In this document: piece after piece, positions 47,369 to 55,535 of the stretch
Layout: every line of letters starts with the position of its first letter
Numbering within the stretch: position 1 is the stretch's first letter
Notes under the pieces: generated by a model
Seen by the model: only the letters and a program-made list of their open reading frames with translations
Databases searched by the model: none
What the model was told of the DNA's origin: nothing
Made by a program: the position numbers and the translations under genes
Assembly (NCBI GenBank): GCA_017501465.1
Contig: JAFVWY010000009.1
Location: forward strand, 179,092 to 243,091
Direction: 5' to 3'
DNA: 64,000 nucleotides
Origin: Bacilli bacterium
GTDB lineage: Bacteria; Bacillota_I; Bacilli_A; ML615J-28; CAG-313

Positions 47369-48328
47369 ATGTATTTAGAAGAAGTATATCTTTTTACCGG
47401 AAATGAACAAGTAATAAAGAAAAATAAAATAGAAAGAATTTTGGAAAATGTTGATCCAAAAGAAACTGATATCATTAAATATGATTTAGAAACTATTAGC
47501 ATTCAAGAAGTCATAACAGATTGTATGACAATACCTTTTTTAAAACAAAGTAAAGTAATTATTGTTAAAAATCCTTTATTTTTAGCTTCTGTTAAAACCA
47601 GTATCAAACATGATGTGAAGCTTTTGATTAAATACCTTCAAAACCCGAATACTACAACTGTCTTAATGATTGACGCAGTTGGTATTAATATTGATAAAAA
47701 CTCTGAAGTTTATAAAAATCTTCAAAAGTATGCCTATATTATTGATGTTAAAGAACTAGATATCATTGAATGTAAAGCATGGGTTAAAAGAAGTTTTGCA
47801 GTTGAAGGAGTATCGATCGGTGATGAAGCCCTTAATTTATTGATTGAATATTTAAATGGCGATCTTTTAAGAATGGAACAAGAAATAAAAAAATTATCAG
47901 CATTAAGATGTAATGACCGTATAACTGAACAAGATATCAAGAATTTAGTAGCTAGAAATTATGAAGATGATATTTATACCTTAATTAAAGCAATTACTCA
48001 AAAAGATCGTGTAATGATTGCACAGATTTACCAAAGAATCTCTGAATCGGTAACAGATGTAATGAGCATTATGGGATTAATTTCAAAAGCATTCACAGAT
48101 CTTTATACTACTTTAAAGTTTTTACAAGCTGGTTATTCACAAAACGATATCGCTAATGTCTTTGGTATTAAACCAGGTAGAGCATATTATTTAATGAAAG
48201 ATGCAAAACAGTTTAAACTAGAGACTTTAGAATCATATGTTAATGAAATCGCTGAATTAGATTATAAGATTAAAAATGGTTTAATCGATAAAAATCTTGG
48301 TTTAGAAATGTTCTTATTATCAATATAG
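47369..48328 (+). CDS. holA: DNA polymerase III delta subunit
   Basis: The 319-residue clamp-loader subunit opens the sliding clamp. The 'VYLFTGNEQVIKKNKIERIL' start, the central 'EYLNGDLLRMEQEIKKLSAL' and the C-terminal collar helices ('LDYKIKNGLIDKNLGLEMFL') match HolA/YqeN. It follows comEC, the conserved comEA-comEC-holA-rpsT order of Bacilli. AGGAGG precedes the ATG, with TATAAT just upstream. Confidence 0.93.
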   Translation: MYLEEVYLFTGNEQVIKKNKIERILENVDPKETDIIKYDLETISIQEVITDCMTIPFLKQSKVIIVKNPLFLASVKTSIKHDVKLLIKYLQNPNTTTVLMIDAVGINIDKNSEVYKNLQKYAYIIDVKELDIIECKAWVKRSFAVEGVSIGDEALNLLIEYLNGDLLRMEQEIKKLSALRCNDRITEQDIKNLVARNYEDDIYTLIKAITQKDRVMIAQIYQRISESVTDVMSIMGLISKAFTDLYTTLKFLQAGYSQNDIANVFGIKPGRAYYLMKDAKQFKLETLESYVNEIAELDYKIKNGLIDKNLGLEMFLLSI

Positions 48329-48337
48329 AAAATTAAA

Positions 48338-48364
48338 AAGCATTAGACGAATTGTCTAATGCTT
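48338..48364. terminator. Bidirectional terminator (holA / rpsT)
   Basis: AAGCATTAGAC / GTCTAATGCTT stem flanked by A-run and T-run. Confidence 0.8.
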
Positions 48365-48380
48365 ATTTTTTTAGTGTAAA

Positions 48381-48644
48381 TTATGCTAAAGAGTTTAGCA
48401 TTTTTGATAAACGTGATTTTTGGTTAGCAGCATTGTTCTTATGTAAGATGCCTTTGCTAACGGCTTTATCAACTTTTTTGCATGCAAATTTGAAAGTTTC
48501 TAAAGCTTGTTCTTTATTGCCTGCAGCAACACTAGCTTCAAAAGCTTTAATTGCAGTTTTTAAAGATGATTTAAAAGATGCATTTAATAAATTCTTCTTT
48601 TTGTTAGTAATATCACGTTTTTGTTGTTGTTTAATGTTTGCCAT
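48381..48644 (-). CDS. rpsT: 30S ribosomal protein S20
   Basis: The 87-residue basic helical protein ('MANIKQQQKRDITNKKKNL', 'NNAANQKSRLSKMLNSL') is a standard S20, a primary 16S-binding protein. Convergent to holA, as in B. subtilis. CGGAGGTG precedes the ATG. It has its own promoter at 48674-48702. Confidence 0.97.
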   Translation of the reverse strand: MANIKQQQKRDITNKKKNLLNASFKSSLKTAIKAFEASVAAGNKEQALETFKFACKKVDKAVSKGILHKNNAANQKSRLSKMLNSLA

Positions 48645-48673
48645 TATTACACCTCCGAAGATTTAACGCAATT

Positions 48674-48702
48674 ATTATACCACATTTTAATAATTGTGGC
48701 AA
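48674..48702 (-). promoter_or_regulatory. rpsT promoter
   Basis: Minus strand: TTGCCA (48697-48702), 17-bp spacer, TATAAT (48674-48679). Confidence 0.78.
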
Positions 48703-48774
48703 GTGATAAAATAAATTACATTTTATAATGTTTATATTTTTGAAATAAAGCCAAAATAAATAGAGGTGAATTTT

Positions 48775-49725
48775 ATGAACAAACAAAAATTCTTTAGAAC
48801 TGATATTGTAAATGAAGAAACAAACCAGGTAAATGAAAAATTACTTGGGGTTAAAGAGACCATAAACTTAAACGAAGATATTAAAATAACTAAGATTAAA
48901 ATTAATAAAAAGCATGACCCGAGAATTAAAAGAAAAAGTGGAGTTTATTACACGTTAGATTTTGAAAAATTAGATCTTTATGATAACGAAACATCTAAAA
49001 AAATTATTAAAGTCTTTTCTAAAACTTTAATAGAAATATTAAAAAGTAAAAAGGTATTAGATAAGCAAGGGATGTTAATAGGACTTGGGAATATTAACAT
49101 TACACCCGATAGTATTGGACCTAATACTTTAGATAACGTAATAGTGACTAGACATTTATATTTAAATTCCATTAATAATGATGGATACAGTAATATTTCC
49201 GCATATTCTCCAGGTGTGATGGGAAATACGGGAATTGAAACTAAAGATATTGTAGAATCGATTAAGGATAAGGTAAAACCGGATTATTTAATTGTTGTTG
49301 ATGCATTATCAACTTCTAAAGTTTTTAGAATCAATAAAACAATCCAATTAACTGATACTGGTATAAGTCCAGGAAGTGGAGTTGGTAATAAAAGAAAAGA
49401 AATTTCATTTGAAACTCTAGGAATACCTGTTATTGCAGTTGGTATTCCTACAGTTGTTGATCTAAATACTTTAACTTTAAATATTTTAGATAATTTAACT
49501 ATTTATTTAAAAGAAAACAATATTGATACAAAAGTGGTAAACATTATTGAAGAATTATATGATAATAATATTTATGATTTATTAGATCAAGCAACTTCTA
49601 ATATCAAAATAGATATGATGGTTACACCCAAAGATATTGATGAGGCTGTGTTAGAATTATCAAAAATTGTGGCGGCGGGAATCGATATTGCTGTTCATGA
49701 AAAATTAAGAAGTATATATTTATAA
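48775..49725 (+). CDS. gpr: Germination protease GPR
   Basis: The frame is open from a GTG at 48766, inside the GAGGTG ribosome binding site; the ATG at 48775 is chosen (316 residues). GPR degrades small acid-soluble spore proteins when spores germinate. 'FRTDIVNEE', 'LGNINITPDSIGPNTL', 'VIVTRHLY', 'SPGVMGNTGIETKDIVE', 'VDALSTSKVFRINKTIQLTD' and 'GISPGSGVGNKRKEISFETL' are family signatures. The N-terminal propeptide seems short. In Bacilli gpr follows rpsT and precedes spoIIP, the same place as here. It argues for sporulation or a sporulating ancestor. Confidence 0.93.
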   Translation: MNKQKFFRTDIVNEETNQVNEKLLGVKETINLNEDIKITKIKINKKHDPRIKRKSGVYYTLDFEKLDLYDNETSKKIIKVFSKTLIEILKSKKVLDKQGMLIGLGNINITPDSIGPNTLDNVIVTRHLYLNSINNDGYSNISAYSPGVMGNTGIETKDIVESIKDKVKPDYLIVVDALSTSKVFRINKTIQLTDTGISPGSGVGNKRKEISFETLGIPVIAVGIPTVVDLNTLTLNILDNLTIYLKENNIDTKVVNIIEELYDNNIYDLLDQATSNIKIDMMVTPKDIDEAVLELSKIVAAGIDIAVHEKLRSIYL

Positions 49726-49745
49726 ATTGTAAAATATAATTAAGT

Positions 49746-49985
49746 ATGAACAAGATATTATTATTTTTATTTTTTATGACAGTTATATCATTCATAAATA
49801 ACTATTTATTAACTTTTGATACATTAAATAAAATAATTATAAAATCAAATGTAAATTCTTTTTTTAATATATACCAAGGTATTAGTTTAAAAGAATATAT
49901 TAAATTAATTATAAATCAAATATATTATTTTTTGTTTTTTATCAATATTGATGAATTAAATTCTATAAAGGAAGTGATATTTTGA
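49746..49985 (+). CDS. Small hydrophobic protein, 79 aa
   Basis: I recognise no family. It has an N-terminal membrane segment ('ILLFLFFMTVISFINNYLL') and a second hydrophobic stretch near residues 57-67. It lies between gpr and another small membrane protein gene and ends with a TGA that overlaps the next start by 3 bp. The position after gpr corresponds to spoIIP in Bacillus, and the N-terminus could be a remnant of such a protein, but no amidase motif is present. Confidence 0.45.
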   Translation: MNKILLFLFFMTVISFINNYLLTFDTLNKIIIKSNVNSFFNIYQGISLKEYIKLIINQIYYFLFFINIDELNSIKEVIF

Positions 49986-50242
49986 ATAAAATAGGAAGAA
50001 TTATATTTTTAATTATAGTGATTTTATTAATAGGGATAATTATTGGTAGTATTAATACTGTTGGACAAAGAAGTTATTTTGAAAACGCAAAAGATGAGTT
50101 TGAAAATAATATAAAAGATCCCAACCATACCAATTTACCTGTGGTTGTAGAAAAAGATAGAACAACAAAAATTGCTCAAAAAATTGATACTACTATTTAC
50201 AACAATTTTAAAAAAATATTAAAAAAAATTGCTCAAGACTAA
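49982..50242 (+). CDS. Small membrane-anchored protein, 86 aa
   Basis: It starts with TTG behind GGAAGTG, overlapping the preceding gene. One N-terminal membrane segment ('IIFLIIVILLIGIIIGSI') is followed by a polar, charged outer part ending 'KILKKIAQD'. I recognise no family. Probably co-transcribed with gpr and possibly linked to spore formation (inference from context only). Confidence 0.45.
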   Translation: MNKIGRIIFLIIVILLIGIIIGSINTVGQRSYFENAKDEFENNIKDPNHTNLPVVVEKDRTTKIAQKIDTTIYNNFKKILKKIAQD

Positions 50243-50259
50243 ACTAAATTACCATAAAT

Positions 50260-50288
50260 TTTACAAAATTAATTTAATATGATATAAT
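50260..50288 (+). promoter_or_regulatory. Promoter of the 603-aa surface protein gene
   Basis: TTTACA (50260-50265), 17-bp spacer, TATAAT (50283-50288). Confidence 0.65.
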
Positions 50289-50310
50289 AATAAACAGCGA
50301 GGTGTAATGT

Positions 50311-52122
50311 ATGAAGAAAGTTATTTATTCATTATTTATATTATGTTTATTATTTAGTTATAGTATTGTTAAAACAACTGCTAGTTCTAACAATTACTAC
50401 TACACAAAATTAACTAGCAATGAACAAGTTTATTATGAAGCTTTGGAAAAAATGTATAACAAAAATATGTTTTTAAAAGAAGAAACTTTAGATCTATTCA
50501 GTGAAGGATATCTTACTTGTGAGGACGTTAATGATTATGTACATGGTAGTAATGTAATTTATAGTTCTTTTGAAAATGCTAAAAAAGCCTTCTTTCTAGA
50601 TCATGAAGAAGTTTTTTATGTAGATATTGATAAATTACAAATAAGAATTTATCAAAGCGATTCTGCACAATATTTTGTTGAAATTGGCAGTGGTATTTAT
50701 AATTCTTATTTAACAAATAGTTATCTAAAGATAAATGAACAAATTAATGCTTACAATGAAATTGTTGATAAAACTTATAGAAAGGCTAAAAAATTAGAAA
50801 CCTTAGAAGAAAAGATTGATTATGTTATTAATGATTTAACACTTACTTCACCACAATTAGTTAAATCAGTTTTAGATGAATTACATATCGATAATATTTT
50901 AGTACCAACTATTGGAAGTTTAATCAGTGTTGAAAGTGAAGTTGACTCTTGTGAAGAAGTGTTATGTAACTTCTATCATGATGGTAATACTTATGTAGAA
51001 TTAAATAGTAAAATTAGTCTTACTTCTATAGCTTTAGATAATTTCAAAGTATCAAATGTAAATAATAGTTATAATAATATTGGATATAATGAAGTTTCTT
51101 TGCTTGAAAATTCAACAATTGGCAATTATACAATTACTTCTTTAGAATTAAATAAGATTGTTGAAAATGATCCGTTAATAATGGCAAGCAACTTTTATCA
51201 AATTAATATTTATGAAGATCAACAAATTATAAACGAGACATTAAAAACTCCTTTAACTATATTGCTTCCATATCCAAAAGGATATGCTAAAAATAGTAGT
51301 CAAGTAGATTTTGTAGTAAGACAATATGATGAAGAAACAGCTGCATACGTTGAGATAGAAAGTGTATGTACAAATATTGGTTTAGTTGTGGATATTAATA
51401 GATCAACAGAACTAAAAGTAGAAGTAGTTGAAGAAAAAGAAAAAGAAGCTGTTAAAGAAATTGTTGTACTTTTAAATATTGGTGGAACTTCAACTATTGA
51501 AGGTATTCAAAAAATTAAAATTGATAAGAATATTAAATTTGATGTAGTTGCTTTAGAAGACTATATAGTAGAAAAAATTTCTATTGATGGTAATTATATT
51601 AAATTTAAACCTAGCGAAGAATTCCAATGTGCAATTAATTATAATGAAGTTGAAGATGGTAGTATTGTGATTATAGAATTTTTACCTACTAATAAATATG
51701 TAGAAAATAACACTTGGATTAAAAGAGAAAGTCAAGATGTTTTACTAGCCATTTCAGGTAGTAATTATGCCTTCCAAGGTGGAAAAGCATCTCTTAGTGT
51801 AGAAGGGGAATTTAAAGGTAGTGCTGTTTATGAATGGTATCATAATGGAGAATTAGTTGCTAGAACAGACAATAATAAATATACAATTGATGTAATGACA
51901 GAGAATGATAGAGGCAATTATCAGGCTAAAGTAATTATTACAAATGGTATTAGACAATCAATTGTGGAAACTGATAGTTTTAAATTACATGATACAGTAA
52001 TTATGGATGAAGATCCATTTGTATATACTATATTATTATGTGGTATTATTTTAATTGGTTTTGTTATTTTTGTAATTTGTGATAATGCTTCATTTAATCA
52101 AGTAAATAGAAGAAAACGTTAA
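50311..52122 (+). CDS. Surface protein with signal peptide, Ig-like domain and C-terminal membrane anchor
   Basis: The 603-residue protein has a signal peptide (about 1-25), an N-terminal helical domain ('LTSNEQVYYEALEKMYNKNM', 'AFFLDHEEVFYVDIDKLQIR') like the region that precedes transglutaminase-like domains in Firmicute surface proteins, beta-rich middle domains, and an Ig-like domain with 'YEWYHNGELVARTDNNKYTI' near 505-560. A membrane helix (about 575-595) and an 'NRRKR' tail anchor it. The catalytic Cys-His-Asp part of a transglutaminase is not seen. Function unknown. Confidence 0.6.
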   Translation: MKKVIYSLFILCLLFSYSIVKTTASSNNYYYTKLTSNEQVYYEALEKMYNKNMFLKEETLDLFSEGYLTCEDVNDYVHGSNVIYSSFENAKKAFFLDHEEVFYVDIDKLQIRIYQSDSAQYFVEIGSGIYNSYLTNSYLKINEQINAYNEIVDKTYRKAKKLETLEEKIDYVINDLTLTSPQLVKSVLDELHIDNILVPTIGSLISVESEVDSCEEVLCNFYHDGNTYVELNSKISLTSIALDNFKVSNVNNSYNNIGYNEVSLLENSTIGNYTITSLELNKIVENDPLIMASNFYQINIYEDQQIINETLKTPLTILLPYPKGYAKNSSQVDFVVRQYDEETAAYVEIESVCTNIGLVVDINRSTELKVEVVEEKEKEAVKEIVVLLNIGGTSTIEGIQKIKIDKNIKFDVVALEDYIVEKISIDGNYIKFKPSEEFQCAINYNEVEDGSIVIIEFLPTNKYVENNTWIKRESQDVLLAISGSNYAFQGGKASLSVEGEFKGSAVYEWYHNGELVARTDNNKYTIDVMTENDRGNYQAKVIITNGIRQSIVETDSFKLHDTVIMDEDPFVYTILLCGIILIGFVIFVICDNASFNQVNRRKR

Positions 52123-52146
52123 TGGATTCCATTAACGTCTTTTTTT
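52117..52146 (+). terminator. Intrinsic terminator after the 603-aa gene
   Basis: Perfect CGTTAATGGA / TCCATTAACG stem overlapping the stop codon, then a run of T. Confidence 0.85.
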
Positions 52147-52160
52147 CGAAAATAGCAATT

Positions 52161-52201
52161 GTTTACAAACTATATTTTATATGTTAGAATTAGTTTGTAA
52201 C
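52161..52201. repeat. Inverted repeat upstream of pgsA-recA
   Basis: TTACAAACTA (52163-52172) is the exact inverse of TAGTTTGTAA (52191-52200), 18 bp apart, without a T-run. It lies about 50 bp upstream of the extended -10 TGATATAAT (52244-52252) and could be an operator. Confidence 0.4.
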
Positions 52202-52269
52202 TTTAATTATGAGTTGTAAATGGTAGATTTTAAAATTGGAATATGATATAATTTAAGTGAGGTGATAAT

Positions 52270-52860
52270 ATGAATCTTCCAAACAAAATAACTTTATTTA
52301 GAGTATTTTTAATACCTATCATTATGGTGATTGCAGAAATAGATTCTTTACAAACACAATTTATTGGTACACTAACACTTGGTAATTTTATCATGTTAAT
52401 AATTTTTCTAATTGGTACATTTAGTGATTTTTTAGATGGATATATTGCAAGAAAACAGCATATTGTTACTGATTTTGGAAAATTTGCCGACCCACTTGCT
52501 GATAAAATTTTAGTTTTAGCATTAATGATTATTTTATTAGAGCAAAAAACTTTATTGCCAGGATATGCAGTTACTTTGATTTTAGCAAGAGAATTTATTG
52601 TTACTGGTTTTAGAATTTTAGCCGCTAGTAAAAAAGTTGTAATTGCTGCTGGTTGGTTAGGAAAAATAAAAACTAATTTACAATTCATTATGGTTATATT
52701 AATTTTAATTAATGGACCAGCTCCTCTAAAACTTGGAGTATTTGAATATATTATTTTAGTGGTTGTATATGCAACTGTTTTAATGACTATTATTAGTGGG
52801 GCTGAATACATTATTAAAAACATTCATGTATTTAAAATTGAAGAAAAAGGGGAAGAATAG
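52270..52860 (+). CDS. pgsA: CDP-diacylglycerol-glycerol-3-phosphate 3-phosphatidyltransferase
   Basis: The 196-residue membrane enzyme makes phosphatidylglycerol phosphate. The CDP-alcohol phosphatidyltransferase motif D-x2-DG-x2-AR-x8-G-x3-D-x3-D is complete in 'SDFLDGYIARKQ' to 'DFGKFADPLADK'. The start 'MNLPNKITLFRV' is typical. It touches recA (the TAG is followed directly by the recA ATG). The pgsA-recA neighbourhood is common in Bacilli, usually with cinA between them, which is missing here. Confidence 0.95.
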   Translation: MNLPNKITLFRVFLIPIIMVIAEIDSLQTQFIGTLTLGNFIMLIIFLIGTFSDFLDGYIARKQHIVTDFGKFADPLADKILVLALMIILLEQKTLLPGYAVTLILAREFIVTGFRILAASKKVVIAAGWLGKIKTNLQFIMVILILINGPAPLKLGVFEYIILVVVYATVLMTIISGAEYIIKNIHVFKIEEKGEE

Positions 52861-53841
52861 ATGACGGAAGAAAAAGAAAAAGCACTTCAGGAGGCATTAA
52901 AATCAATTGAAAAACAATATGGTAAAGGAGCGGTGATGAAGCTTGGTGACCATTTGGATGAAAAAATTGAAGTTATTCCTACTGGCTCTATTGGATTGGA
53001 TGTTGCACTTGGTGCTGGTGGATATCCAAAAGGAAGAATTGTTGAAATTTTTGGACCGGAAAGTAGTGGTAAAACTACTTTTGCATTACATGCAATTGCA
53101 GAGGCTCAAAAATTAGGCGGTTATGCGGCTTTTATTGATGCTGAACATGCTCTTGATCCAACTTATGCCAAAGCTTTAGGCGTAGATATTGATAATTTAA
53201 TTTTATCTCAACCAGATAATGGGGAACAAGCTTTGGAAATTGTTGAAGCGTTGGTTAGAAGTAATGCTATTGATATAATCGTAATTGATAGTGTTGCAGC
53301 TTTAGTCCCAAAAGCAGAAATAGATGGTGATATGGGCAATAACTATGTTGGTTTACAAGCTCGTCTTATGAGTCAAGCAATGCGAAAACTTGCTGGGGCT
53401 ATTAGTAAAACAAAAACAGTTGCCATTTTCATTAACCAAATTCGTGAAAAAGTTGGTGTTATGTTTGGTAGCCCTGAAACTACATCGGGTGGAAGAGCGT
53501 TAAAATTTTATGCAACTATTAGATTAGATATTAGAAGAATAGATCAAATAAAAAATGGAACTGATACCATTGGTAATACAACAAGAATCAGAGTAGTTAA
53601 AAATAAAGTTGCTCCACCATTCAAGACAGTTGAAGTTGATTTAATTTTTGGTAAAGGGGTTTCAAAAGAAGGAGAACTGCTTGATATGGCTACAAATTTA
53701 AATGTTGTCCAAAAAAGTGGTGCATGGTTTAGTTATAATGGAGATCGCTTAGGTCAAGGTCGCGAAAATGTAAAAGAACTTTTATCGAACAATAAAGATT
53801 TGGCTAATGAAATTGAAGTAAAAGTTAGAGAATTGATATAA
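52861..53841 (+). CDS. recA: Recombinase RecA
   Basis: The 326-residue strand-exchange protein has Walker A 'GPESSGKT' (65-72), Walker B '[10 protein letters not shown]', loop L1 '[12 protein letters not shown]' and L2 '[20 protein letters not shown]'. It mediates homologous recombination and would act on DNA taken up by ComEC. The acidic C-terminal tail of other RecA proteins (B. subtilis has 348 residues) is missing. No LexA box of the CGAAC-N4-GTTCG type is seen upstream. Confidence 0.97.
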   Translation: MTEEKEKALQEALKSIEKQYGKGAVMKLGDHLDEKIEVIPTGSIGLDVALGAGGYPKGRIVEIFGPESSGKTTFALHAIAEAQKLGGYAAFIDAEHALDPTYAKALGVDIDNLILSQPDNGEQALEIVEALVRSNAIDIIVIDSVAALVPKAEIDGDMGNNYVGLQARLMSQAMRKLAGAISKTKTVAIFINQIREKVGVMFGSPETTSGGRALKFYATIRLDIRRIDQIKNGTDTIGNTTRIRVVKNKVAPPFKTVEVDLIFGKGVSKEGELLDMATNLNVVQKSGAWFSYNGDRLGQGRENVKELLSNNKDLANEIEVKVRELI

Positions 53842-53844
53842 AAA

Positions 53845-53868
53845 AAGAAGTGATATTTATCACTTCTT
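53845..53868. terminator. Bidirectional terminator (recA / ispH)
   Basis: AAGAAGTGATA / TATCACTTCTT-type stem with flanking A- and T-runs; it overlaps the ispH stop. Confidence 0.78.
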
Positions 53869-54714
53869 TTTAATTTTTTCAATTACTTCATCAATAAAAG
53901 TATTAGGAGTAGAGGTTCCACTAGTTATATATAAAGTATCATTTTCTAAAATATCTAAATTATCTACATCTTCTATACAATTAATGAAGTAGTATTTATC
54001 TGTATATTCTTTGATAATTTCAACAAGTTTTTTGGTATTGTTACTTAATTTATCTCCAATGATAATCCACTTATCGAGTTGATTGTGGTGTAGTTTAACT
54101 TCCTCTAATACTTTTTGTTGACGTTCTTTGGTAGCAGGACAAATACATGTATCTATTATTATATTTGGATATTTTTCTTGTATTAATTTAGAAAAATATT
54201 CAATTTGAACAATAGAAACAGTTGTTTGATTAGTAAGAACAATTAAATTATTAGAAATATTTAAATTATGGATATCATTTTCATTTTCAATTAAATGAAC
54301 ATACTCTTTAATAACATTGCTTTCTTGATGATTTCTTTTCCCTATATAAATAATATCATAATTATTTTGATAGTACTTATAGATTTTGTTGTTGTTATTT
54401 AAAACGATGGGGCAAGTAGTATCTATTAAAGTAAACCCCATATCTTTTATCATTTGGGAGTTTTCTTTTTTAATACCGTGCGCAGTTGTTATAAAAGTTC
54501 CATTAGTATTATTTAAAACATCAGCTAAGTTATTAATATCAACAATATTAAAACCTAAACTTTTTAATTCATCGTTTACAATATTATTGTGAACTAGCAT
54601 TCCTAATAAATTAAATGGTTTTTGATAGTTTCCATTGATAAGTTCTTTAGTCATGGTAATAGATCTTTCTACACCATAACAAAAACCTACTTTGGGCATG
54701 ATTACGATTTTCAT
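53860..54714 (-). CDS. ispH: 4-hydroxy-3-methylbut-2-enyl diphosphate reductase
   Basis: The 284-residue iron-sulfur enzyme makes IPP and DMAPP in the last step of the MEP isoprenoid pathway. The three cluster cysteines are Cys12 ('KVGFCYGVER'), Cys101 ('DTTCPIV') and Cys192 ('CICPATKERQ'); 'TTAHGIKKE', with the catalytic histidine region, and 'SGTSTPNTFIDEV' are also present. Length is canonical. The stop is TGA followed at once by TAA. AAGGTG precedes the ATG. Confidence 0.95.
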   Translation of the reverse strand: MKIVIMPKVGFCYGVERSITMTKELINGNYQKPFNLLGMLVHNNIVNDELKSLGFNIVDINNLADVLNNTNGTFITTAHGIKKENSQMIKDMGFTLIDTTCPIVLNNNNKIYKYYQNNYDIIYIGKRNHQESNVIKEYVHLIENENDIHNLNISNNLIVLTNQTTVSIVQIEYFSKLIQEKYPNIIIDTCICPATKERQQKVLEEVKLHHNQLDKWIIIGDKLSNNTKKLVEIIKEYTDKYYFINCIEDVDNLDILENDTLYITSGTSTPNTFIDEVIEKIKKK

Positions 54715-54800
54715 AATTTCACCTTCTTAGTATAATTATACACTATTCTATGAGTAAATTCTATTTTTATTACAAAAAAACATTTTAATAATTACATTTC

Positions 54801-54829
54801 TTGATAAATATATTAAAATATTGTATAAT
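54801..54829 (+). promoter_or_regulatory. efp promoter
   Basis: TTGATA (54801-54806), 17-bp spacer, TATAAT (54824-54829). Confidence 0.78.
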
Positions 54830-54871
54830 AAGATGAATTAAATATATCAAATGTGAAAGGAAATATTATAT

Positions 54872-55429
54872 ATGATTACAACTGCAGATTTTAAAACTGG
54901 TATGACTATTATTTATAATGGTGACCCATGCGTGATTCAAGACTTCCAACATGTTAAACCTGGTAAAGGTGCAGCTTTTGTTAGAACAAAATTACGTAAT
55001 TTAAGAACAGGCGCTAACATTGACTATTCTTTCAGTGCTGGTGTTAAAGTTGAACAAGCAATGATTGAAAAGAAAAAAATGCAATATTCTTATTCAACTG
55101 GGGAAAACTATGTTTTCATGGATATGGAAACATGGGAACAATTAGAAATCCCAGCTGAAAGAATGAAATGGGAATCTAATTTCTTATTAGAAGGTGCTGA
55201 AGTTGAAATAGTAATGTATGGCACAGAAGTTTTAGGTATCAACATTCCAGAAAAGATTGCATTAGAAGTTACAGAAAGCAGTCCTGCTGTTGCTGGTAAT
55301 ACTGCAACTAATGCTTTAAAAGAAGTAACACTTGAAACTGGTTTTGTTGTTAAAGTTCCAATGTTTATTGAACAAGGCGATAAAATTATCGTTACTACTT
55401 TTGATGGTAAATATTCTTCAAGAGCATAA
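54872..55429 (+). CDS. efp: Translation elongation factor P
   Basis: The 185-residue three-domain protein relieves ribosome stalling at polyproline. Lys32 at the tip loop ('HVKPGKGAAF') is the position modified in other bacteria; no modification genes are seen here. The conserved C-terminal 'VPMFIEQGDKIIVTTFDGKY' is present. Own promoter and terminator make it monocistronic. Confidence 0.97.
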   Translation: MITTADFKTGMTIIYNGDPCVIQDFQHVKPGKGAAFVRTKLRNLRTGANIDYSFSAGVKVEQAMIEKKKMQYSYSTGENYVFMDMETWEQLEIPAERMKWESNFLLEGAEVEIVMYGTEVLGINIPEKIALEVTESSPAVAGNTATNALKEVTLETGFVVKVPMFIEQGDKIIVTTFDGKYSSRA

Positions 55430-55442
55430 TTATTGAGAAACT

Positions 55443-55467
55443 AAAGAGTCACTGAGTGACTCTTTTT
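55443..55467 (+). terminator. Intrinsic terminator after efp
   Basis: AAAGAGTCACT / AGTGACTCTTT stem with a run of T. Confidence 0.88.
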
Positions 55468-55487
55468 TAAATGTATAATCATGAAGG

Positions 55488-55516
55488 TTGAAAATTAAAT
55501 ATTATTTTGTTATAAT
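55488..55516 (+). promoter_or_regulatory. Promoter of the NAGPA-domain gene
   Basis: TTGAAA (55488-55493), 17-bp spacer, TATAAT (55511-55516). Transcription would start close to the AAGGAG site, leaving almost no leader. Confidence 0.8.
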
Positions 55517-55535
55517 AATAAAAAAGGAGAACTTT

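Noticed and set aside
48352-48666. 104-codon ORF opposite rpsT
   Set aside because: It is the antisense shadow of the conserved S20 gene and has no start signals.
52230-52823. 197-codon minus-strand ORF opposite pgsA
   Set aside because: pgsA on the plus strand has the complete CDP-alcohol transferase motif; the antisense frame is long only because of the AT-rich codons and has no ribosome binding site.
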